From NCBI GenBank assembly GCA_041192505.1, contig JBEEMV010000129.1:1-16448 (forward strand): a stretch of DNA of 16,448 bases, given 5' to 3'. The notes under the pieces were generated by a model. That model was not told the DNA's origin and did no database searches. It worked only from the letters and a program-made list of their open reading frames with translations. The number at the start of each line of letters is the position of its first letter. Positions within the stretch are counted from its first letter, which is position 1. A program made the position numbers and the translations under genes. This stretch comes from CAIODY01 sp041192505 (GTDB lineage Bacteria; Bacteroidota; Bacteroidia; Chitinophagales; CAIODY01). Of the stretch, positions 6,558 to 13,974 are shown piece by piece.

Positions 6558-6731
6558 ATGACAATAGAACAACTTAATTCGTCAAAAGTGCCTGTAATTG
6601 TTTTTGATAAAAAACTAGAACAATTTAGAGATAAAGTTTTGTTTCCTGAAAAGGTAGCTCAAGCCAACGAAATACTTTCTAAGGTTGGATTACCCAATAC
6701 AAAAACATTATCTGCCGATAAGCAAAAATAA
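6558..6731 (+). CDS. 57-residue partner of the DUF6934-like gene
   Basis: A short intact frame runs from ATG (6558-6560) to TAA (6729-6731). It encodes 57 residues that are charged, rich in lysine and valine, and lack a signal peptide or membrane span. It starts MTIEQLNSSKVPVIVFDKKL, continues with FPEKVAQANEILSKVGLPN and ends in a basic tail. The codon content is coherent, and the start follows the DUF6934-like stop by 12 nt, so it is very likely translated from the same message. I think similar small proteins accompany this family elsewhere in Bacteroidota, but I cannot confirm that here. Function unknown; size and position resemble the small member of a toxin-antitoxin-like pair. Confidence 0.65.
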   Translation: MTIEQLNSSKVPVIVFDKKLEQFRDKVLFPEKVAQANEILSKVGLPNTKTLSADKQK

Positions 6732-6773
6732 AACTGCTTCCCCTTTTAATTTTAATACTCAATCGTTAATTTA

Positions 6774-7154
6774 ATGAAACAACAAATTATACAAACAGAA
6801 TTGGCACCTGCGCCAATAGGACCTTATAGCCAAGCGGTTAAAGCCAACGGATTTTTATTTTGCAGTGGGCAAATTGCTTTACATCCAATAAGCGGTGAAT
6901 TGATGATAGCCGATGTTGAAACCGAAACTAAGCAAGTAATGGCAAATATAAATGCGCTTTTAACTGAAGCTGGCGTTGGTTTTTCGAGCATTGTTAAAAC
7001 TTCAATTTTTTTAAGCGATATGAGTTTGTTTGCTAAAGTAAATGAAATTTATGGCAGTTATTTTATAGGCAATTATCCTGCCCGTGAAACTGTGGCAGTA
7101 AAGACTTTACCACGAAATGTAAATGTTGAAATTTCGGTAACAGCAGTTTTATAA
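6774..7154 (+). CDS. ridA: RidA family reactive intermediate/imine deaminase
   Basis: This 126-residue protein has the standard RidA (YjgF/YER057c/UK114) length and pattern: APAPIGPYSQAV near the N-terminus (11-22), SGQIALHP (31-38), then YPARETVAV with R104 and LPRNVNVEISVTAV with E119. R104 is the arginine that binds the substrate carboxylate in RidA enzymes, and E119 matches the conserved glutamate. The enzyme is a cytoplasmic trimer that hydrolyses reactive enamine/imine intermediates released by PLP enzymes such as threonine dehydratase, protecting other enzymes from damage. It starts 42 nt after the 57-residue gene and ends 6 nt before coaX, so it probably shares a message with coaX. 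Confidence 0.93.
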   Translation: MKQQIIQTELAPAPIGPYSQAVKANGFLFCSGQIALHPISGELMIADVETETKQVMANINALLTEAGVGFSSIVKTSIFLSDMSLFAKVNEIYGSYFIGNYPARETVAVKTLPRNVNVEISVTAVL

Positions 7155-7160
7155 TCGCTT

Positions 7161-7877
7161 ATGATTCTTGCAATAGACTTTGGTAATACCCGTGTAAAAA
7201 TAGGTGTGTTTCATCAACAAAAAATGGTGTATCATGCGGCGTATGATAAATTTACTTTGGCTGATGCAAAGCAGATTTTTTATTTATTTGCTGATATTGA
7301 AAAGTGTATCATTAGCACTGTGGTTGATGTTGCAGCTTCTATTGATAAATTTATTCAATCAAAAACAGAATTAATTTATTTAACATCAACAACAAAATTA
7401 CCGATAAAAAATAAATACAAAACACCCAACACTTTAGGCAAAGATAGATTGGCTGTAAGTTGTGGGGCGATTCAATTATTTGGTAAAAAAAATATTTTAG
7501 TAATTAATTGTGGTACTTGTATTACGTACGATTTCATCAATTCGAAAAAAGAATATTTGGGTGGAAGCATCTCGTTGGGTTTAGAAATGCGATTTAAAGC
7601 ATTGCATCATTTTACACAAAAATTGCCTTTGATTTTAAAAAATGAAATTCATCAATTAATTGGCAATGATACTGAAAGCAGCATCATCACTGGTGTTGTG
7701 AATGGTACAATAGCCGAAATAAATGGAATAATAAATAATTACGAAAAGAAATATTTATCACTTCAAGTCGTTATTACAGGCGGCGATGCGGATTTTTTGG
7801 CAAAGCACTTTAAAAATTGCATCTTTGCGCCGCATTTAACTTTAATAGGTTTACATAGTATTATCAATCATTCATGA
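7161..7877 (+). CDS. coaX: Type III pantothenate kinase
   Basis: This 238-residue cytoplasmic enzyme phosphorylates pantothenate with ATP, the first step of coenzyme A synthesis. The N-terminal AIDFGNTRVKIG carries D6 and the phosphate-binding GNT. TLGKDRLAV (92-99) matches the GxDR pantothenate-site motif. INCGTCITYDFI (115-126) is the second phosphate motif, and GGSISLGLEMRFKALHHFTQKLPL (134-157, opening G134-G135) is the usual CoaX segment leading to the dimer interface. The second motif normally opens with an aspartate (DxGTA); here that position is N116, while D124 is kept. It lies 6 nt after ridA and its last 4 nt overlap the start of the outer-membrane protein gene (ATGA), so the three are probably one operon. 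Confidence 0.92.
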   Translation: MILAIDFGNTRVKIGVFHQQKMVYHAAYDKFTLADAKQIFYLFADIEKCIISTVVDVAASIDKFIQSKTELIYLTSTTKLPIKNKYKTPNTLGKDRLAVSCGAIQLFGKKNILVINCGTCITYDFINSKKEYLGGSISLGLEMRFKALHHFTQKLPLILKNEIHQLIGNDTESSIITGVVNGTIAEINGIINNYEKKYLSLQVVITGGDADFLAKHFKNCIFAPHLTLIGLHSIINHS

Positions 7878-9157
7878 AAAAAATAATTTTAGCAGTAATA
7901 GTTTTGGTTCAATTTGGTTCTAATTCTTTCGCACAAGAAAATATGCCTTATAGTAGATATGGTATTGGAACGCTGCAACCATCGCAATTTCAAAGCACTA
8001 TGGGTATGGGTAATTGTGCTACTACATTTCAAAATGAGTTTATGCAAAACCCTGCAAATCCTGCTTCGTATGCAGCATTGGCAAGCAAGGCTGTAACATT
8101 TGAAGCAGCTATACAAGGCAGACAAAATATTTTAAATTCAGGAAATTCAAATTCAAAATATTTTGATTTGAATCCAGCCCATGTAGGTTTAGCAGCTATG
8201 GTAAAGTCAAATGAAAAATTTAAATGGGGTATGGGATTTAATTTAATTCCGTTTTCTAAAGTAGCATATAATCTTCAACAAGATGGTAATAAGAATGACA
8301 CACCAGCATTGTTGAAGCATATGTTTCAAGCCAATGGAAATTTTTATAAATTTCAATTTGGTAATGGTATTAAGTACAAAAATTTGTTTGTTGGCTTAAA
8401 CATTGGCTACATTTTTGGCGGTACAAAAAGCAATGTAATTGCATATTATCCTGATAGTGTTTACACATTAGCTTCTGTTTATAATAAATCGCAACATGCT
8501 TCTGGGCTTAACTTTCAGGCTGGATTACAATATGTAATTAAATTACCAAAAGATCAAAAATTGGTTTTAGGAGCAACCTTTACTCCACAAAGTGTATTAA
8601 CATCAACAAGAAATGAAGCTTGGATAAGAATTAATAATAGTGGAACAATTGTAGATACGGCAAAATTAAATAGTGATACATCGGGTAAAATTATTTTACC
8701 AAGTCAATTGGCTTTTGGTATTCAATGGTCGCAAGGGCGAAATTGGGGTGTGGCTGCCGAATTTTCAGAATCGTTATGGAGCAATTACAGAAATTTTGAA
8801 CAAAGAGATTCATTTAAAAATGCATGGAAAATATCTGTAGGTGCATTTTTTACGCCTGATCCTTTGGCAACGCAAGTTTTAAAACGTTGTATTTATAAGG
8901 TTGGTGTAAATTATGGTACCGATGCTTTATATTTAAGAAACAAACAATTTAAAGCCTATTCAGTTTCGGCAGGCATAAGTATGCCTGTACTATATAAAGC
9001 CGAAGAGGGTAGACCAATGTATATGTTTGTGCATGCTAATATTGAATCAGGTGTAAGATCAACTACTGTAAGTGGTTTAATAAATGAAAATTTCTTTCGA
9101 TTTAATTTAGGTGCAACCATTAGCGGTAATTGGTTTCAGAAAAGAAAATTTGATTAG
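7874..9157 (+). CDS. Outer-membrane beta-barrel protein linked to coaX
   Basis: This 427-residue protein has a signal peptide at 1-20 (…GSNSFA before QEN). The mature part alternates polar and hydrophobic residues, is rich in aromatic and glycine residues, and ends in a hydrophobic/aromatic strand, as expected for an outer-membrane barrel. The start of the mature protein, MPYSRYGIG, then STMGMGN, then QNPANPASYAAL, is typical of a conserved Bacteroidota protein found beside coaX and distantly similar to FadL/PorV-type barrels. Its cargo or role is not known to me. Its ATG overlaps the coaX stop by 4 nt, so it is translationally coupled. It is the last gene of the plus-strand group. Confidence 0.75.
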   Translation: MKKIILAVIVLVQFGSNSFAQENMPYSRYGIGTLQPSQFQSTMGMGNCATTFQNEFMQNPANPASYAALASKAVTFEAAIQGRQNILNSGNSNSKYFDLNPAHVGLAAMVKSNEKFKWGMGFNLIPFSKVAYNLQQDGNKNDTPALLKHMFQANGNFYKFQFGNGIKYKNLFVGLNIGYIFGGTKSNVIAYYPDSVYTLASVYNKSQHASGLNFQAGLQYVIKLPKDQKLVLGATFTPQSVLTSTRNEAWIRINNSGTIVDTAKLNSDTSGKIILPSQLAFGIQWSQGRNWGVAAEFSESLWSNYRNFEQRDSFKNAWKISVGAFFTPDPLATQVLKRCIYKVGVNYGTDALYLRNKQFKAYSVSAGISMPVLYKAEEGRPMYMFVHANIESGVRSTTVSGLINENFFRFNLGATISGNWFQKRKFD

Positions 9158-9228
9158 AAAAGTGTTGCTATAATTTGATATGGTGGCATTTTAACTCATT
9201 TTCAACACCTCACTACCATAAGTTCCAA

Positions 9229-9254
9229 ATACATTCGTGCATTCGTGGCTAAAT
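9229..9254. repeat. Degenerate CATTCGTG intergenic repeat
   Basis: CATTCGTG occurs twice in a row in ACATTCGTGCATTCGTGGCT, in the gap between two converging genes. This phrase resembles short degenerate intergenic repeats I associate with Bacteroidota and some other bacterial genomes. A different repeat of the same general kind lies on the far side of the adjacent 211-residue gene, at 9955-9986. Confidence 0.45.
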
Positions 9255-9264
9255 CACAACTACT

Positions 9265-9900
9265 TCAACTCATTTTTTTCAATCGTCTGTTTATTTCGTT
9301 GGTTAGTTCATTCAATGTTTCTATCCATATCTGTTGAATTTGCTCTTTTTGGTCATTGCGTAGCAAACTGTTATCCACAAATGTTTTGAACTCATGAATG
9401 CTTTCTTCTTCGTAGTATTTACCCAATCCTACACCGCCATTCAGTGAACAGAAAAGCTGCTTTGTGCCATCATCCATGGGGAAATAAGATGGAATCATAC
9501 CCAAGTTATGGCGAAAAAAATATTTTACAAGGTCTTCGGGTTTGTCAATATTAATTTTCAACCGTTCTTTATAGCGCTTGAAAAAATGAGTGTTGAAATG
9601 CATTAAATGTTCAGTGTCCAATCCGAACAAAAAGTGCGATGCCGTAATGCCAATTTCATTATAGGAAATGACATAAGCATTGGTTGATACCAGCCCTTTA
9701 TCGCAATTAACAATAATGCGCCATTTGTTTTTGGTGTTGGTGATGAATGAATTGGTTTCGATAAAATCTTTTCTGCCGCCACGAATCCATTTTCCTTTGG
9801 CAATAATTTCATCGGCTTTCATTCGTGCATGAACTTCATGCTCATAATCGTAAACCAGTGCTTTTCTGATTTCGTGTAAAGTCATGGAAGGAACTATCAT
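9265..9900 (-). CDS. Hypothetical protein of 211 residues
   Basis: I do not recognise this family. The protein lacks a signal peptide and membrane spans and is probably cytoplasmic. It opens MIVPSMTLHEIRKALVYDYEHEV (first 20 residues MIVPSMTLHEIRKALVYDYE), has a basic stretch KGKWIRGGRKDFIE near residues 35-48, a central TEHLMHFNTHFFKRYKERL around 95-114, a glycine-rich CSLNGGVGLGKYYEE near 150-164, and a charged helical C-terminus ending RRLKKMS. A second ATG five codons in (MTLHEI) could be the real start. It stands alone between the outer-membrane protein gene (converging) and uvrB (same strand, 132 nt away), flanked on both sides by short degenerate intergenic repeats. That setting is compatible with a gene gained or moved as a cassette, but no transposase or target-site duplication is visible. 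Confidence 0.6.
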   Translation of the reverse strand: MIVPSMTLHEIRKALVYDYEHEVHARMKADEIIAKGKWIRGGRKDFIETNSFITNTKNKWRIIVNCDKGLVSTNAYVISYNEIGITASHFLFGLDTEHLMHFNTHFFKRYKERLKINIDKPEDLVKYFFRHNLGMIPSYFPMDDGTKQLFCSLNGGVGLGKYYEEESIHEFKTFVDNSLLRNDQKEQIQQIWIETLNELTNEINRRLKKMS

Positions 9901-9954
9901 AACTCAAATTTTCTTTTTATACGAAGGTTTGGTAAAAGAAATTTTATTTCTATT

Positions 9955-9986
9955 TCCCACAGATAACGCAGATTATCGCAGATAAT
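9955..9986. repeat. Degenerate CAGAT tandem repeat, period 9-10
   Basis: CAGAT recurs at 9960, 9969 and 9979 (CAGATAACG, CAGATTATCG, CAGATAATTT), preceded by TTCCCA. This is a short tandem array like the CACAGATnACGCAGAT sequences found scattered between genes in many Bacteroidota genomes. It lies in the 132-nt gap between the 211-residue gene and the uvrB stop; I see nothing else in that gap. Whether it is mobile, regulatory or inert is unknown. Confidence 0.5.
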
Positions 9987-10032
9987 TTTTCATCTCAAAT
10001 CTCATATCTACATACTCATAATCAAATTAAAT

Positions 10033-12060
10033 TCAAATCTCCTTCAACTTATTCTGCAACATAAACATTTCATCTCTCAATCGTGCAGCTTCCATAAAGT
10101 CGGTGTCTTTGGCGGCTTTGTTCATTTTAGCTTTGGTGCTTTCAATTAGTTTTTCTAATTGCGGTTTGCTCAAATATTCTGTTAATGGGTCGGCAGCCAT
10201 TTGTTGTTCTATGCCTTCGGGTTCAACATAGTAAGAAGTGCCTTTGTAGCTGCTGTTTTCGTGGGTATCTTGTTTGAAAATGGAATCGGTGCTGCGAATA
10301 ATGGTGGTTGGTGTAATGCCATGCAAAGTGTTGTAAGCAATTTGTTTTTCTCTTCTTCGTTGCGTTTCATCCATTGTCATTTGCATGCTCTTAGTTATTT
10401 TATCGGCATAAAAAATTACCAAGCCATTACTGTTACGAGCCGCTCTACCAGCGGTTTGTGTTAGCGAACGAACATTACGCAAAAAGCCTTCTTTATCGGC
10501 ATCTAAAATAGCAACCAATGAAACTTCAGGTAAATCCAAACCTTCTCTTAATAAGTTCACACCAATCAAAACATCAAACACACCCATGCGTAATTCACGA
10601 AGAATTTCAACACGTTCAAGCGTATCAATTTCACTGTGAATGTATTTGCATTTCACATCCAATCGAGCAAAATATCTGGCTAATTCTTCCGCCATTCTTT
10701 TGGTTAAAGTAGTAACCAAAACACGTTCGTTTTTATGAACTCTAATTTCAATTTCATTCAGCAAATCATCAATTTGATTTAATACTGGTCGAACTTCAAT
10801 CGGAGGGTCGAGCAATCCTGTTGGGCGTACAACCTGCTCTACCACTACACCTTCGGTTTGCTCCAATTCAAAATCACCAGGCGTTGCACTCACATACACC
10901 ACTTGATTCAGCAAATTCATAAACTCATTTTTATTCAATGGGCGATTATCTAAAGCCGATGGCAATCGAAAACCATAATCCACCAAATTTACTTTTCGGC
11001 TTCTATCGCCGCCATACATGGCGCCAATTTGTGGCATGGTTACATGGCTTTCATCTACAATCATTAAAAAATCATCAGGGAAATAATCCAGCAAACAGAA
11101 AGGTCTGTCGCCAGGTTTTCTTCTATCTAAAAATCGTGAGTAGTTCTCAATGCCGCTACAGTAGCCCAATTCACGAATCATTTCCAAATCATAATTTACT
11201 CGTTCGCTTAATCTTTTTGCTTCTTGATATTTGCCAATGCTTTCGTAATAATCAAAAGTGAGTTTTAATTCATCTTGTATTTCATGAATAATTTCGGTGA
11301 AATGCTCTTTGGGAGCGATGTACATGTTGGCAGGAAAAATTGCCATCGAATCTACTTTCATAATTCGCTTTCCACTTTCCACTTCTATGGTTTCAATTTC
11401 TTCTATCTCATCACCAAAAAAAGTGATGCGATAAGCCACATCAGCATACGCTGGATAAATATCAACCGTATCGCCTTTTACTCTGAAAGTTCCTCTCCGA
11501 AATTCAATTTCTGTTCGTGAATACAAAGCATCTACAAACGAGTATAATAAACGGTTTCGAGCAATTTTTTGTCCTTGAACTAAGCGAATAATATTGTTCT
11601 TAGTTTCGGCAGGATTTCCCAATCCATAAATACAACTTACGGATGCCACCACAATCACATCACGTCTGCCACTCAACAAAGTTGAGGTGGTACTCAAACG
11701 CAATTTTTCCAATTCTTCATTGATGGCTAAATCTTTTTCGATGTAGGTATTTGTAGTAGGAATAAAGGCTTCGGGCTGATAGTAATCGTAATAACTCACA
11801 AAATATTCCACCGCATTATCAGGAAAAAACTGTTTGAATTCGCCATACAATTGTGCCACCAAAGTTTTGTTGTGTGTTAAAATCAGCGTTGGGCGTTGTG
11901 TTTGCTGAATCACATTAGCCATCGTAAATGTTTTTCCAGAACCTGTAACACCCAATAAAAGCTGCGCTTTTTCATGTGCATTTACGCCATGCACCAATTG
12001 ACGAATGGCTTCGGGTTGGTCGCCAGCAGGCGTATAATGTGTAGTTAAATTAAATGGCAT
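10033..12060 (-). CDS. uvrB: Excinuclease ABC subunit B
   Basis: This 675-residue protein has the usual UvrB length and is the damage-verifying helicase-like subunit of nucleotide excision repair. The Walker A site is GVTGSGKT (37-44). The beta-hairpin that clamps damaged DNA is at about 88-112 (VSYYDYYQPEAFIPTTNTYI). SCIYGLGNP follows, then the DESH box with VTMPQIGAMYGGD at about 335-355, and motif VI QTAGRAARNSNG. The last 45 or so residues form the UVR domain that contacts UvrC (EKLIESTKAKMNKAAKD ... AARLRDEM). UvrA loads UvrB on DNA, and UvrB then recruits UvrC for the two incisions. The gene lies 42 nt downstream of the MazF-like toxin gene on the same strand, so it could be read through from there or use a promoter in the short gap, where only an imperfect box (TAACTTCG) is visible. 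Confidence 0.98.
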   Translation of the reverse strand: MPFNLTTHYTPAGDQPEAIRQLVHGVNAHEKAQLLLGVTGSGKTFTMANVIQQTQRPTLILTHNKTLVAQLYGEFKQFFPDNAVEYFVSYYDYYQPEAFIPTTNTYIEKDLAINEELEKLRLSTTSTLLSGRRDVIVVASVSCIYGLGNPAETKNNIIRLVQGQKIARNRLLYSFVDALYSRTEIEFRRGTFRVKGDTVDIYPAYADVAYRITFFGDEIEEIETIEVESGKRIMKVDSMAIFPANMYIAPKEHFTEIIHEIQDELKLTFDYYESIGKYQEAKRLSERVNYDLEMIRELGYCSGIENYSRFLDRRKPGDRPFCLLDYFPDDFLMIVDESHVTMPQIGAMYGGDRSRKVNLVDYGFRLPSALDNRPLNKNEFMNLLNQVVYVSATPGDFELEQTEGVVVEQVVRPTGLLDPPIEVRPVLNQIDDLLNEIEIRVHKNERVLVTTLTKRMAEELARYFARLDVKCKYIHSEIDTLERVEILRELRMGVFDVLIGVNLLREGLDLPEVSLVAILDADKEGFLRNVRSLTQTAGRAARNSNGLVIFYADKITKSMQMTMDETQRRREKQIAYNTLHGITPTTIIRSTDSIFKQDTHENSSYKGTSYYVEPEGIEQQMAADPLTEYLSKPQLEKLIESTKAKMNKAAKDTDFMEAARLRDEMFMLQNKLKEI

Positions 12061-12102
12061 GGGGCGAAGTTAGGAAATTTAAAAATGAGAAGATTTGAAA
12101 AC

Positions 12103-12426
12103 TCAATCTACTATTTTTGCTAATTGAATTTTTACTGTTTTTTTAGTTTTTGCATCCAACTTGCCAAGTGTATTATCAATCATATTTATTTCTAAAGTTG
12201 CAATTTTATGCAACCGAATTACAGAAGGAAGTTGCAATCCAAATTTTTTAAATTCGGGCAAATAAATATCGAATGCGCTTTCATAAATTTTGCTTGTAAT
12301 TCTGCAAACAATTATATCGTTGTCGTGTGTATCTTTTATAATTAATGCTGGTCGTTTTTTAAAACCTAATGCATTAGTAAAAGGAAATTTTATTAAAACA
12401 ATATCTCCTAATTGGTATGATTGCAT
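12103..12426 (-). CDS. MazF/PemK-like toxin
   Basis: This 107-residue protein matches the PemK/MazF family of type II toxins. It has GDIVLIKFPFTN (7-18) followed by KKRPALII (23-30) in the N-terminal barrel strands, CRITSK (41-46), and PSVIRLHKIATLE (67-79) carrying the conserved serine-arginine segment. Family members are sequence-specific mRNA or tRNA endoribonucleases inhibited by the adjacent antitoxin. The start ATG lies 5 nt after the antitoxin stop codon, so they are co-transcribed. A substantial group of Bacteroidota MazF homologues shares this shorter form. uvrB begins 42 nt downstream. The cleavage sequence cannot be inferred. Confidence 0.88.
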   Translation of the reverse strand: MQSYQLGDIVLIKFPFTNALGFKKRPALIIKDTHDNDIIVCRITSKIYESAFDIYLPEFKKFGLQLPSVIRLHKIATLEINMIDNTLGKLDAKTKKTVKIQLAKIVD

Positions 12427-12431
12427 GATGA

Positions 12432-12653
12432 TTATAAATTGTCGTAAATACTATCAGAAGCGGCATAGCCGTTTAAAAATACTTTTTTTGAAATCTGTTT
12501 AAATTCCTTTTCTTCGTTTACTTCGGTTTCATCAATTAGCACAATCACTCTTATTTTTTTTGATGAAGCCGCCTTTAATTGCTGCTGAATTTTTAATGGA
12601 ATTTTAATTGCAGCATTTTGTGTAAGTGTGGTATTAAATTCTAACGCTGTCAT
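12432..12653 (-). CDS. Antitoxin partner of the MazF-like toxin
   Basis: This 73-residue protein sits immediately upstream of the MazF-like toxin with a 5-nt gap. The N-terminal half (FNTTLTQNAAIKIPLKIQQQ) reads like an AbrB/MazE-type or related beta-rich DNA-binding region. The middle strand is KKIRVIVLIDETE, and the acidic C-terminal part (NEEKEFKQISKKVFLNGYAA) would be the toxin-binding tail. The usual role is to block the toxin and, with it, repress the shared promoter. Assignment rests mainly on position, size and this general layout, because antitoxin sequences diverge quickly. Confidence 0.78.
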   Translation of the reverse strand: MTALEFNTTLTQNAAIKIPLKIQQQLKAASSKKIRVIVLIDETEVNEEKEFKQISKKVFLNGYAASDSIYDNL

Positions 12654-12667
12654 GGTTTTTGTTTTTA

Positions 12668-12675
12668 CAAATATA
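12668..12675 (-). promoter_or_regulatory. Candidate -7 box for the MazF-type pair
   Basis: The minus strand reads TATATTTG, an exact TAnnTTTG -7 element, between the antitoxin ATG at 12653 and the DUF1330 gene stop at 12743. The predicted start is about 8 nt before the ATG, a very short leader. The nearest upstream TTTTTG is only about 15 nt away, shorter than the usual spacing. Confidence 0.4.
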
Positions 12676-12742
12676 AGGAATAAACTACTACAAAAATTTG
12701 AATTGATTTCTGATTTACCAATTTTAATTTTTTGTCTTTAAA

Positions 12743-13045
12743 TTATAGAGCTGTACCTTTTATCAAAATTGATGTTTGAATGGCTTGTTGTTTCAAATGT
12801 AAAAACTTTTTTCGTTCTTCATCGTGCATAAAGTTTTCAAAATCATTTTCCGATTCAAAACTAATTAAATGAATTTCGTAAGGTTGCTCAATTGTGGCAT
12901 CAATGATAGAATGCTTGTCGGGGCGTATTCGTAGCATTAATTTGCCATTATAATTTGAAATTATTGGAATAGCAATAGCTTCAAATTGATTGAAAATGTT
13001 TTCTTGATTGGGCTTTATATAAATTAGTTGGGTGATGTAAATCAT
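12743..13045 (-). CDS. DUF1330 family protein
   Basis: This 100-residue cytoplasmic protein has the dimeric alpha-beta barrel (ferredoxin-like) pattern of the DUF1330 family. It opens MIYITQLIYIKPNQENIFNQ, has a central strand KLMLRIRPD followed by an acidic helix-forming segment (SFESENDFENFMHDEERKKF), and ends with a strand SILIKGTAL. Related small barrel proteins include antibiotic monooxygenase-like enzymes, but no catalytic role is established for DUF1330. It has a likely promoter at 13092-13099 and ends 67 nt before the exact -7 box of the toxin-antitoxin pair, so it may be a separate unit. Confidence 0.72.
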   Translation of the reverse strand: MIYITQLIYIKPNQENIFNQFEAIAIPIISNYNGKLMLRIRPDKHSIIDATIEQPYEIHLISFESENDFENFMHDEERKKFLHLKQQAIQTSILIKGTAL

Positions 13046-13091
13046 GGTGTAATTTTTTATTCGTTATGTGGTAAAATGAAATAACGCAATA

Positions 13092-13099
13092 CAAAGTTA
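13092..13099 (-). promoter_or_regulatory. Candidate -7 box for the DUF1330 gene
   Basis: The minus strand reads TAACTTTG, an exact TAnnTTTG match. The transcription start would lie near 13085, leaving a leader of about 40 nt before the ATG at 13045. No TTG is present 18-21 nt upstream. Confidence 0.4.
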
Positions 13100-13200
13100 G
13101 CTAAATTGGAAATTAAGAAATGATACTAATGCTTTTGAATTTTTAAATTCCAACACACTAAACTCCCCATCTTTTCGTTTCATTATCACCAAATAAATTT

Positions 13201-13974
13201 ATGAAAAGATTTAGCATACAAATAAATAATCCTTGTGATGAAAAAAGGGAGAACATGGCATCTACTCAATTGGGTAAGTTTTGTGAAAGTTGCCAGAAGG
13301 AAGTAATTGATTTTACTACCATGAGTGATGCTGAAATTATATTATTTTTCAAAAACAATAAAGATAAATGCGGCAGTTTTAAAGCCTCTCAACTGAATAG
13401 AAATCTTTTCCCAATTCATCAATCTAATACACACCGACCAGCAAAATATTTTTTTGCTTCGCTGTTGTCGTTAAATTTTTTGAGTGCAAGTGCTTCTATT
13501 AATCCCAAACCAAAAATCGAAAATGATAGTGTGGCTGTTGTGGTTGATTCTACGATTGTAAAAAATGATTCAGTAGAATTAACCAAAGTAGATTCAGCAG
13601 CGGTTCCAAAGTTTTATTTGAATGATTCAATCTTTAAATTAATAACGATTAATCCATACAGTATTATTGGTCGCGATATTGTAACATCAGGCGTACCAAT
13701 GATTAATAATTTTGTTGTTTTTGATTCAACTTTCTTTAATCAATTATATAATGGCGTATCTTTTTTAGTTGTAGATACTGTTAGAAAAATAAAAATGCCC
13801 TCAAAAATATTAATGCCTTTTACATCAAATTATAAAGAGGAAAATGAAAAACTAATTTTACCAAATAATGCCAAGAAAAAACAGAAGCCAATTAAATCTG
13901 TGTTGCCTTTTCAAGCCATATTAACTAAGCGAATTTTCTTTAATCAAAAAACAAAATGGTTTGATTGGTGGTAG
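13201..13974 (+). CDS. Membrane protein with N-terminal four-cysteine motif
   Basis: This 257-residue protein starts with a compact domain of about 70 residues that I have often seen in Bacteroidota: NNPC (C12), GKFCESCQKEVIDFTTMSD (C28, C31), and CGSFKASQLNR (C57). The C-x2-C plus two further cysteines suggest metal binding, probably zinc, or a redox site; this is inference. One hydrophobic segment follows at about 82-100 (KYFFASLLSLNFLSASAS). The rest (about 101-257) is a low-complexity, lysine- and aspartate-rich region with repeated DS/V elements (DSVAVVVDST, NDSVELTKVDSA) and no recognised domain. In relatives the same N-terminal domain tends to precede a carboxypeptidase-regulatory-like or TonB-type domain, which I do not see here. 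Function unknown. Confidence 0.7.
   Translation: MKRFSIQINNPCDEKRENMASTQLGKFCESCQKEVIDFTTMSDAEIILFFKNNKDKCGSFKASQLNRNLFPIHQSNTHRPAKYFFASLLSLNFLSASASINPKPKIENDSVAVVVDSTIVKNDSVELTKVDSAAVPKFYLNDSIFKLITINPYSIIGRDIVTSGVPMINNFVVFDSTFFNQLYNGVSFLVVDTVRKIKMPSKILMPFTSNYKEENEKLILPNNAKKKQKPIKSVLPFQAILTKRIFFNQKTKWFDWW

Noticed and set aside
7889..8125. Overlapping frames on both strands at the start of the outer-membrane protein gene
   Set aside because: They share bases with the signal peptide and conserved NPANPASYA region of the real gene and resemble no family.
9162..9220. Inverted repeats GTGTTG/CAACAC and TATGGT/ACCATA as a terminator between the converging genes
   Set aside because: The two pairings cross each other, the loops are 30-40 nt and no T-run follows; no convincing hairpin.
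10201..11520. Several plus-strand open frames opposite uvrB
   Set aside because: All are antisense to a full-length uvrB and their translations look random (rich in His, Phe and Ser).
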